Source: an uncultured Lachnospiraceae bacterium
GTDB lineage: Bacteria > Bacillota > Clostridia > Lachnospirales > Lachnospiraceae
DNA length: 12,749 nucleotides
Reading direction: 5' to 3'
Assembly (NCBI GenBank): GCA_947177925.1
Contig: CAMWWJ010000063.1
Coordinates: 1 to 12,749, forward strand
Shown: positions 6,678 through 11,211 of the stretch, in pieces
How positions within the stretch are numbered: position 1 is the stretch's first letter
Layout: each line of letters begins with the position of its first letter
Translations under genes and position numbers: made by a program
The notes under the pieces: generated by a model
The model's database searches: none
What the model was told of the DNA's origin: nothing
What the model saw: the letters and a program-made list of their open reading frames with translations, nothing else

Positions 6678-7726
6678 AAAACCTCCGTTTGCTCTACTTC
6701 CTTCCAACATTGAGGGTCTGCTCCATAAAAACTTCCGCTTGTTCCATAGGTGACCGCAGGACAGCCCCGGCAAAAGCCTCTAAGCTGGCATTTGCTGCAT
6801 TTTTCAAACTTATCATAGTCACGATAGATTTCTTCTTTTGTGATAAATATATCATAAAGCGATTCTTCAAACACATTTCCCACTTTGCTTTCAAATCTCC
6901 GACAGGCGTACACGTCCCCATTTGGTAAAATTGTCATGTGGCAGATACCGCAGTGACAGCCTTCATACACCATATCTTTTTTTGCATATTCCGGGATTTT
7001 GAAAAGACCCTTTTCATAAAGGTAAAGTGTCCACAAATGGTCTTTCAAATTGAAATAAGTATTCACTCCCTGCTCTTTGTATGACTGGTATTTGTTCCAC
7101 ATCTTATCCAAAAAATCCCGATAGGCAAGCGGCTCTATTCCGGTATCTTTTTCCTGACTGGTAGGGCAGTATCTTCCAAAAGCAAATATGTCCGCCTTAT
7201 ACTTTACAACCAGATCCACCACATCCGGCATTTCCTCCAGGTTCGTTCCCGATACGGTAGACATGATTGCGCACTTGATACCTGCATTTCGAATCACTGC
7301 AATCTTTTCCAGGGTACAATCGAAAGAGCCGGGCTTCCTGAAATAATCATGGGTTTCTCTCATGCCGTCAATGGACATCTGATATTTCTCACAGCCACAC
7401 TCTTTTAATCGGCGGCACACCCGGTCTGTTAAATGAAAGGGATTTCCCATCAAAGTAAACTTATAGCCTTTTGATCGAATCAATTCCATCAAATCCCAAA
7501 AGTCCGGGTGCAAAACAGGGTCGCCGCCTGTGATGTAAAAATAGGGTGTACGGTTTAACTGCCCGCACATATCTTCTATATTCGAAATGACCTTTTTCAT
7601 ATTATCCAGGTTCATGGATAGTAATTCACTGCATTTTCCCTCTGAAAAAATGTAACAGTGCTTACATCTTTGGTCACAATAATCCGTAATATGCCATTGA
7701 AATGCGAAATAAGGTTTCATAAACAT
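6674..7726 (-). CDS. Radical SAM/SPASM peptide maturase (ACGX-type system)
   Basis: This 350-residue enzyme has the radical SAM cluster motif CDQRCKHC (Cys17, 21, 24), a GGDP motif (67-70, equivalent to GGEP) and IDGMRETHDYFRKPGSF in the barrel. The C-terminal SPASM region has Cys257, 259, 262, 275, 310, 313, 319, 322 and 340 (CHCGIC, YACRRFESKVGN, CSKCQLRGFCRGC), enough for auxiliary [4Fe-4S] clusters. SPASM enzymes of this kind modify ribosomal peptides, for example by thioether or C-C crosslinks. The Cys-rich repeat peptide just upstream is the obvious substrate. I recall a named family for radical SAM proteins paired with ACGX-repeat peptides; that is memory, not a search. The ATG at 7726 has AAAGGA 7 bases upstream; the in-frame ATG at 7762 has none. 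Confidence 0.92.
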   Translation of the reverse strand: MFMKPYFAFQWHITDYCDQRCKHCYIFSEGKCSELLSMNLDNMKKVISNIEDMCGQLNRTPYFYITGGDPVLHPDFWDLMELIRSKGYKFTLMGNPFHLTDRVCRRLKECGCEKYQMSIDGMRETHDYFRKPGSFDCTLEKIAVIRNAGIKCAIMSTVSGTNLEEMPDVVDLVVKYKADIFAFGRYCPTSQEKDTGIEPLAYRDFLDKMWNKYQSYKEQGVNTYFNLKDHLWTLYLYEKGLFKIPEYAKKDMVYEGCHCGICHMTILPNGDVYACRRFESKVGNVFEESLYDIFITKEEIYRDYDKFEKCSKCQLRGFCRGCPAVTYGTSGSFYGADPQCWKEVEQTEVL

Positions 7727-7753
7727 CACTGTCCTTTCAAACGTGGAACCATC

Positions 7754-7785
7754 CAGAGCCATGGAATTTTTTATGTATGGCTCTG
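7754..7785 (-). other. Intergenic hairpin between peptide and maturase genes
   Basis: A perfect 9-base inverted repeat, CAGAGCCAT (7754-7762) with ATGGCTCTG (7777-7785), has a 14-base AT-rich loop and no T run in the direction of transcription. It lies 40 bases after the peptide stop and 28 bases before the chosen maturase start. Such hairpins between a peptide gene and its modifying enzyme may stabilise the peptide message or lower expression of the enzyme. It also sequesters the unused ATG at 7762. Confidence 0.6.
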
Positions 7786-7824
7786 AATAGTTTCCTGATT
7801 TCCTGCCGGTTTGAAGCAGCTAAC

Positions 7825-8034
7825 CTACTTGTCTCCGGCACCGCAGGCACTTCCGCAAGCACTGGGTTTTTCTTCCGGTGCCGCTGCGCCGCAGGCGCTT
7901 CCACAAGCGCTGGGCTTTTCTTCCGGTGCCGCCGCGCCGCAGGCGCTTCCACAAGCGCTAGGTTTTTCCTCAGGTGCCGCTGCGCCACAGGCGCTTACGT
8001 TTCCTGCAAACTCTGCAACATTTGATAATGCCAT
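7825..8034 (-). CDS. ACGX-repeat RiPP precursor peptide
   Basis: This 69-residue peptide begins with a 14-residue leader-like part (MALSNVAEFAGNVS), then has three identical copies of ACGAAAPEEKPSACGS and a final ACGAGDK. That gives seven Ala-Cys-Gly-X motifs with a single Cys each and no other Cys. There is no signal peptide or membrane segment. Repetitive Cys in a short peptide encoded just before a radical SAM/SPASM enzyme is the pattern of a ribosomally made, enzyme-modified peptide. No protease or exporter is seen nearby, so the product might remain inside the cell. The ATG has AGGAGG 8 bases upstream. It is the first gene of the run reaching to the macrodomain. The precursor role is inferred from composition and context; confidence in a real gene is high. 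Confidence 0.88.
   Translation of the reverse strand: MALSNVAEFAGNVSACGAAAPEEKPSACGSACGAAAPEEKPSACGSACGAAAPEEKPSACGSACGAGDK
7849..7992 (-). repeat. Three tandem 48-bp coding repeats
   Basis: Units at 7945-7992, 7897-7944 and 7849-7896 each encode the same 16 residues. Aligned by eye, nine of 48 positions vary among the units, and all nine are third codon positions, so every difference is silent. This is a protein-coding repeat and not a CRISPR or non-coding repeat. Confidence 0.95.
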
Positions 8035-8082
8035 AATTCATTCCTCCTCGTATCTGTTTTCGCATTGTCTTTTGACAAGTTT

Positions 8083-8091
8083 ATTCTATCA
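8083..8091 (-). promoter_or_regulatory. Candidate extended -10 promoter of the peptide operon
   Basis: On the minus strand TGATAGAAT gives an extended -10 (TGn plus TAGAAT, five of six consensus bases). It places transcription start near 8076, about 40 bases before the peptide ATG. No good -35 is present (a T-rich stretch lies there). A short dyad, TTGTCTTTTGACAA (8065-8078), falls at the predicted start of the message. Confidence 0.4.
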
Positions 8092-8105
8092 AGATGTATG
8101 TGCCT

Positions 8106-8153
8106 AAAAAAGTACGCACTTTTTTATTACATAGTTACAAAAAGGTAACCTTT
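8106..8153. promoter_or_regulatory. Divergent operator region with three dyads, HxlR-like
   Basis: Between the divergent peptide operon and the plus-strand immunity genes are a perfect dyad AAAAAAGTACGCACTTTTTT (8106-8125), a dyad GTTAC-N6-GTAAC (8134-8149) and an overlapping odd palindrome AAAGGTAACCTTT (8141-8153). The first lies just upstream of the peptide operon -10; the others fill the spacer of the plus-strand promoter. GTAC- and GTTAC-type dyads are known for HxlR/YodB redox regulators, and an hxlR remnant lies at 9296. The assignment to HxlR is inference; the dyads are directly visible. Confidence 0.5.
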
Positions 8154-8163
8154 GTGTTATAAT
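8134..8163 (+). promoter_or_regulatory. Promoter of the plus-strand immunity-like genes
   Basis: An extended -10 TGTTATAAT (8155-8163, perfect TATAAT) has the weak -35 GTTACA (8134-8139) 18 bases upstream. It would start transcripts about 55 bases before the SUKH gene ATG. Overlapping dyads in the spacer suggest repression. Confidence 0.6.
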
Positions 8164-8225
8164 GTTTCATGTAATTTTTTCCCTTAAAAACCATCAAATC
8201 ACAATCGGAATTTATGGAGGACAAA

Positions 8226-8852
8226 ATGGACTATATTGCTGAAATCAAAGCACTTGCAGAAGAAGGGCTGCGTATTGATCCAAAGTGTAATATATTCGGT
8301 GCAAGTCATCACAAATGGCACTTTGGAGAGCCTGTAAATTTGCAACAGATACACAATTTTGAGAGTGATATGAAAATCACGCTTCCAGAACCGTTTGTGC
8401 GGTATTTAACTGAGCTTGGCAACGGTGGGGCAGGTCCCGATTACGGCATCTACAGTCTTGAAATGATGCGAGAACGAAATCCATTTCTTGCAAAGACAGC
8501 AAATCTTCCAGTGATGCTCGATCACTCGCTGACAGCAGCCCAGTGGACTGACTACGCACAGAAATATGAAGCGTTAGATGATAAAATTATGGCTGATGAA
8601 TTTGATACGACAGAGGAGCAAGAATGTGCTGTGCAGGAACTGGATGCAATGGAACTGCATTTACTTGCAGGTGGCATTTTCATCAATACGCCGGGCTGCA
8701 CAATGAACTCGATCCTGATGTGCCGTGGCGCAGCAATGGGGGAGGTGTTTACTATCGATTTTGATTATATATATCAGTTACAATCAGAACCGTATTGTCA
8801 CGGAAAATTTGAGGACTGGATTATCCGGGAAATGCAGAGGTCTCTCAAATGA
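8226..8852 (+). CDS. SMI1/KNR4 (SUKH) family immunity-like protein
   Basis: This 208-residue protein contains the SUKH core: an N-terminal helix pair, then MKITLPEPFVRYLTELGNGG with AGPDYGIYSL (about residues 40-80), which is the family's LP-x-x-Y/F...GNGG...YGI signature. The later part, GGIFINTPGCTMNSILMCRG and VFTIDFDYIYQLQ, matches the family's C-terminal strands. SUKH proteins commonly neutralise partner toxins of polymorphic or contact-dependent systems, binding them in the cytoplasm. No toxin gene is visible, so this would be an orphan. The ATG at 8226 was preferred over the one at 8214 because GGAGG at 8216-8220 is correctly placed for it. It is followed after 28 bases by a second small gene. 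Confidence 0.85.
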   Translation: MDYIAEIKALAEEGLRIDPKCNIFGASHHKWHFGEPVNLQQIHNFESDMKITLPEPFVRYLTELGNGGAGPDYGIYSLEMMRERNPFLAKTANLPVMLDHSLTAAQWTDYAQKYEALDDKIMADEFDTTEEQECAVQELDAMELHLLAGGIFINTPGCTMNSILMCRGAAMGEVFTIDFDYIYQLQSEPYCHGKFEDWIIREMQRSLK

Positions 8853-8880
8853 TAACTTCATGTTTGTGGAGGTGCTTTAT

Positions 8881-9240
8881 TTGATTACATATGGCAGAAC
8901 GATTACTTATGATGAATCACATCAAAAGATTGTTGAAAGTGGAACTGATGAAATTAAAAAAATTTTATTCGGCAGTGATGTTTATAAAACCAGACAGTTG
9001 TTATTTTGTCTTGATTTCTATTTGGACCCATATTACAAGCACAAGCTTCCACACGAAAAAGAGATATATGACTTATTACAAGAGCTTGTAATAAGTAGTC
9101 GGGAAGATGGAGTGATTGAAGATTGCTTACAGATTATTGGTGATTATGCCTGCATTCCTCTTCCAATTATAGAACAGCATTTTGATAATATAAAAGACAG
9201 TATGAAACCATATGCAAGGTATGTTTTGGATATGCCATAA
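8881..9240 (+). CDS. Unrecognised small protein, possible immunity partner
   Basis: I do not recognise a family for this 119-residue protein. It is acidic to neutral, rich in Leu, Ile, Tyr and Asp, and appears mostly helical (KIVESGTDEIKKILF, KEIYDLLQELVISSREDG, DCLQIIGDYACIPLPIIEQ). There is no signal peptide or membrane segment. The repeated helices and position after a SUKH gene are like small HEAT-like immunity proteins, which is only a suggestion. The start is taken as TTG at 8881, since GGAGG lies 8 bases upstream; the in-frame ATG at 8860 has no binding site. It is 28 bases after the SUKH stop and so probably co-transcribed with it. Confidence 0.7.
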   Translation: MITYGRTITYDESHQKIVESGTDEIKKILFGSDVYKTRQLLFCLDFYLDPYYKHKLPHEKEIYDLLQELVISSREDGVIEDCLQIIGDYACIPLPIIEQHFDNIKDSMKPYARYVLDMP

Positions 9241-9295
9241 ATTCGGATTTATCAATGAACCATATCAAAATATAACTTTTGAAAGGAAGTGTCCT

Positions 9296-9454
9296 ATGAA
9301 AACCAAAGACGAATTACCAGAATGTCCTGTTGCTACTACAGTATCTATGATTGGAAGTAAATGGAAGCTGTTAATCATGAGAAATCTTCTTGTCCGATTC
9401 TGGACGCAATGTGGCAGTGGGGGACAGCATATAAAAATACATTTTCTTAACTGA
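9296..9454 (+). pseudogene. hxlR family regulator with internal deletion
   Basis: The 52-residue reading frame starts with MKTKDELPECPVATTVSMIG followed by SKWKLLIMRNLL, the N-terminus of HxlR regulators including the redox Cys of the CPV motif. The remaining HTH and wing are missing. In another frame, immediately after the N-terminal part, bases 9391-9450 encode CPILDAMWQWGTAYKNTFS and a stop. This looks like the usual HxlR C-terminal helix (P-I/V-L-D-x-x-x-x-W-G). Hence about half of the normal 105-120 residues is gone and the ends are joined out of frame. An AAAGGAAG binding site precedes the ATG. The protein is almost surely non-functional. HxlR proteins are often thiol or electrophile sensors, and this one may once have controlled the peptide operon. 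Confidence 0.8.
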
Positions 9455-9601
9455 TAGAAAGTGAGCCGCCAACAACTTTGGCGGCTCAAATGCTGTAATA
9501 TATACTTTACGGAGGAGCCAAAACATGCCCACCACAACCATGTCCCCTGCCTTTTCTGCAGGTGTGTTTTCTGTTGCATTTTCCATAGCTACATCACTCA
9601 T
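9371..9601 (-). pseudogene. Small ORF, possibly a frameshifted or deleted peptide gene
   Basis: An ATG at 9601 has GGAGG 9 bases upstream and starts MSDVAMENATENTPAEKAGD. The frame runs on to 9371 (76 residues) but crosses a strong hairpin and the opposite-strand hxlR remnant, so its later part is unlikely to be real. In another frame the same stretch reads CRKGRGHGCGGHVLAPP and stops at 9507, just before the hairpin; this Cys/His/Gly-rich end is more like the tail of a small peptide. I infer a short gene with a frameshift or internal deletion. No family is recognised. Confidence 0.35.
9462..9488 (-). terminator. Strong GC-rich hairpin, likely terminator on the minus strand
   Basis: A perfect 11-base stem, TGAGCCGCCAA (9462-9472) with TTGGCGGCTCA (9478-9488), has a 5-base loop. 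On the minus strand it is followed by CTTTCTATC, a poor but T-rich tail; on the plus strand there is no T run. It could end transcripts from the relB side and also sits just after the hxlR remnant. Confidence 0.55.
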
Positions 9602-9662
9602 TTTTCTTATCCTCCATTTTCCTAATCTTGAGCGCAAAAAAGACGTATGAAACTATTGCTTT

Positions 9663-9719
9663 TCATATGCCTCTTAAATCGGCATCAGCCTGATCTGTGG
9701 TAGTTACCTCATAAATCAT
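9663..9719 (-). pseudogene. Truncated RelE/ParE family toxin
   Basis: The ATG at 9719 overlaps the relB stop (ATGA), as in normal antitoxin-toxin pairs. It encodes MIYEVTTTDQADADLRGI and then a TGA. This is the N-terminus of RelE/ParE toxins, which usually continue with GIYEYIA and reach about 100 residues. The sequence GGCATATGAA where GGCATATATGAA would be expected suggests a 2-base loss in an AT repeat, but the following bases do not resume a toxin sequence, so more is missing. No toxin activity is expected. Confidence 0.7.
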
Positions 9720-10024
9720 ATGCCATAATCTTTGCGGATATCAGCAAATGCCTGTCTTGCAGGTTTGGTTCTGCCTGCCACCATATCCGCATACCCTTTC
9801 TCCAGTTCTGCATTTAATTCTGCTTCGCTCAGTTCTGACACATCAGCAGGTCTTGCCGTAGGTATTTTTACTTCAAACGGAAGCCCTCTGTTTAAAATAA
9901 TCTGTTTATAAAACATATTGATCGCATTGGATGCCGTGATGCCAAGCGCTGACAAAATGTTTTCTGCCTGCTCTTTCACATCCGGCTCTATCCTTACGTA
10001 CAAATTAGCTGATTTTGCTGCCAT
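9716..10024 (-). CDS. RelB/DinJ family antitoxin, orphan
   Basis: This 102-residue protein has a ribbon-helix-helix domain at residues 6-48 (SANLYVRIEPDVKEQAENIL followed by SALGITASNAINMFYKQI), the pattern of RelB/DinJ antitoxins, then GLPFEVKIP and an acidic C-terminal part that would wrap the toxin. The ATG has AAAGGAG 9 bases upstream. The toxin gene that should follow is reduced to a stub, so the protein is an orphan that may now act only as a repressor. Its promoter carries a palindrome between -35 and -10, consistent with autoregulation. Confidence 0.92.
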   Translation of the reverse strand: MAAKSANLYVRIEPDVKEQAENILSALGITASNAINMFYKQIILNRGLPFEVKIPTARPADVSELSEAELNAELEKGYADMVAGRTKPARQAFADIRKDYGI

Positions 10025-10072
10025 AGCATAACACTCCTTTCCCCCATCTTAGTGTTTCCCTTTGTCAGATTC

Positions 10073-10101
10073 ATTATGCCAATATGTGCACACAATAGCA
10101 A
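10073..10101 (-). promoter_or_regulatory. relB promoter with palindromic operator
   Basis: On the minus strand: -35 TTGCTA (10101-10096), a 17-base spacer and -10 CATAAT (10078-10073) with a TGG extension. The spacer holds the palindrome TGTGCACA (10085-10092), a plausible site for the ribbon-helix-helix antitoxin. Confidence 0.5.
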
Positions 10102-10107
10102 TACATT

Positions 10108-10230
10108 TCATTTTCCTTTTTTGAGAAATTCCAGCCTTGCCTTCATCTTTTTTATTCTTTCTGCATCAAACATTCCCGCTGTTTCTGCTGTACCCGGAAG
10201 CGTGATAATAACCACCTCAGCACTCTGCAA
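10108..10230 (-). pseudogene. Fragment of a D-isomer 2-hydroxyacid dehydrogenase
   Basis: The segment encodes SAEVVIITLPGTAETAGMF followed by DAERIKKMKARLEFLKKGK and a stop. The first part matches the NAD-binding domain region of 2-hydroxyacid dehydrogenases (ADVV-x-x-x-LP-x-T-x-ET-x-G-x-x-x-xE-x-x-x-x-MK). There is no start, no Rossmann glycine motif and no catalytic Arg/Glu/His, and the last ten residues depart from the family. It follows an in-frame TAA. It is a non-functional piece of a gene that is otherwise lost. Confidence 0.5.
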
Positions 10231-10329
10231 TTACGTATCAACACTGTCTATTGTATATATTTCATCAAAAGACAAAAAGCCGTGGAACGTATACATGATG
10301 TATTCCTTGTATGCTTCTGTGCAAGCCAT
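10231..10329 (-). pseudogene. Short ORF resembling the start of a mobile-element sigma-like protein
   Basis: This 32-residue frame starts MACTEAYKEYIMYTFHGF after an AAGGGG binding site. The YKEYIMYTFH segment is like the beginning of small sigma-70-like or HTH proteins carried by Tn916/Tn1549-type conjugative elements, which are normally more than 100 residues. It then reads LSFDEIYTIDSVDT and stops. The upstream GC-rich and A-rich bases also look like element DNA. I take it as a truncated remnant; the similarity is from memory. Confidence 0.4.
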
Positions 10330-10378
10330 AGAAAATTCCCCTTTTCCTCTACCGGAAATGGTGTCAACGGGTTACTTT

Positions 10379-10401
10379 ATGCTGAAAAGGGGCGGCAGCA
10401 T
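10379..10401. other. Short hairpin upstream of the mobile-element remnant
   Basis: ATGCTG (10379-10384) pairs with CAGCAT (10396-10401) around an 11-base loop containing AAAAGGGGCGG. On the plus strand five T follow (10401-10405), as in a weak terminator, but no plus-strand gene ends here. It may be part of the leader of the decayed element gene. Confidence 0.25.
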
Positions 10402-10451
10402 TTTTACTGTTCTCCCCTTAACCGCCTATCAAAAAAATTATTGATGATATA

Positions 10452-11090
10452 TCATTTTTCATTGTTAGGTGGTAATGTTTGCATGAGGGCAAAGAAAGAT
10501 TCTGCTTTCCCAGTGCTAAAATATTCATACCAAAATTCCAGTGTGTCTGATTGAAGAACACCTAAATGCTCAATGATTTGTTTTGCCCACAACAGAGAGC
10601 CCGTAGGATTTGCGGTAATAAGGTTATTATCTGCTACAGATGGCTCGTCTATATAGAAATCCTGTCCTTTATAAGCGGGTGAAAACATTTCAAGAAATCC
10701 CTGTCCATTACTGGTATGCCGACGACTATCCAACAATCCAAAATCAGCAAGTGCAACGGTAGCCCCACAAATTGCACCAACTGTAGCCCCTAAAGAGAGA
10801 AATTCGCTTGCTTTTTTGATAATTGCACCATGTTTTGGGTCATTCCATGTATCTGCACCCGGTAACAGCAACACGCTTGTTTCATTTACAGCAATATCAT
10901 CAATCAAACAATCGGGTACGACTGTTAGCCCTCCCATAGTATGGATTGGCTCTTTAGAATAACTGACTGTTTTAAGCAATACACGCTCGGCATCCTTTTT
11001 GAAAAATCGCCCGGAATGCAGCTCCGAAGTAACATAACCTAATTCCCAGTCGGCTAAAGTTTCAAGAACATAAACATAGATTGTAAACAT
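10452..11090 (-). CDS. DJ-1/PfpI family protein
   Basis: This 212-residue protein has the class I glutamine-amidotransferase-like fold of DJ-1/PfpI. The nucleophile elbow is AICGATVALA with Cys108; an acidic residue near the N-terminus (Glu16 in LADWELGYV) and His125 (SRRHTSNGQG) are at positions used for catalysis in relatives. The strand VLLLPGADTW precedes the elbow by the usual distance. Members act as stress proteins, proteases, glyoxalases or isocyanide hydratases; which applies cannot be told. It has a strong AAGGAGGAG site. It is transcribed divergently from a WYL regulator, and the shared region has a dyad, so the regulator probably controls this gene. Confidence 0.9.
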   Translation of the reverse strand: MFTIYVYVLETLADWELGYVTSELHSGRFFKKDAERVLLKTVSYSKEPIHTMGGLTVVPDCLIDDIAVNETSVLLLPGADTWNDPKHGAIIKKASEFLSLGATVGAICGATVALADFGLLDSRRHTSNGQGFLEMFSPAYKGQDFYIDEPSVADNNLITANPTGSLLWAKQIIEHLGVLQSDTLEFWYEYFSTGKAESFFALMQTLPPNNEK

Positions 11091-11135
11091 AAATCTCCTC
11101 CTTTTTCATTGTTCCATTGATTTGGTTGCTTTTTT

Positions 11136-11171
11136 ATTGTATCATGCAATCGTTGACAACATTATGGCAAC
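11136..11171. promoter_or_regulatory. Divergent promoter region with dyad operator
   Basis: An imperfect dyad GTTGACA-N6-TGGCAAC (11152-11171, six of seven matched) includes a TTGACA hexamer on the plus strand (11153-11158), though no good -10 follows at 16-18 bases. On the minus strand TGATACAAT (TACAAT at 11141-11136) is an extended -10 for the DJ-1 gene, so the dyad covers its -35 zone. Binding by the adjacent WYL regulator is a reasonable inference. Confidence 0.45.
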
Positions 11172-11211
11172 AATAGATAGGGTAAAAGAAATTTTGAAAG
11201 GCGGCTATCAA

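Noticed and set aside
7849..7992. Regular repeats that could suggest a CRISPR array
   Set aside because: Units are directly adjacent with no unique spacers and encode identical protein.
7737..8025. Long open frames in other phases and on the plus strand over the peptide repeats
   Set aside because: They arise from the 48-bp repeat; the wobble pattern of silent changes fits only the minus-strand ACGX frame, which also has the binding site.
8725..8880. Upstream extension of the small gene ending at 9240
   Set aside because: It overlaps the SUKH gene in another frame and has no binding site; the TTG at 8881 has a well-placed GGAGG.
10052..10444. 130-residue plus-strand ORF
   Set aside because: No binding site, no family features, and it lies opposite recognisable minus-strand remnants and the relB promoter.
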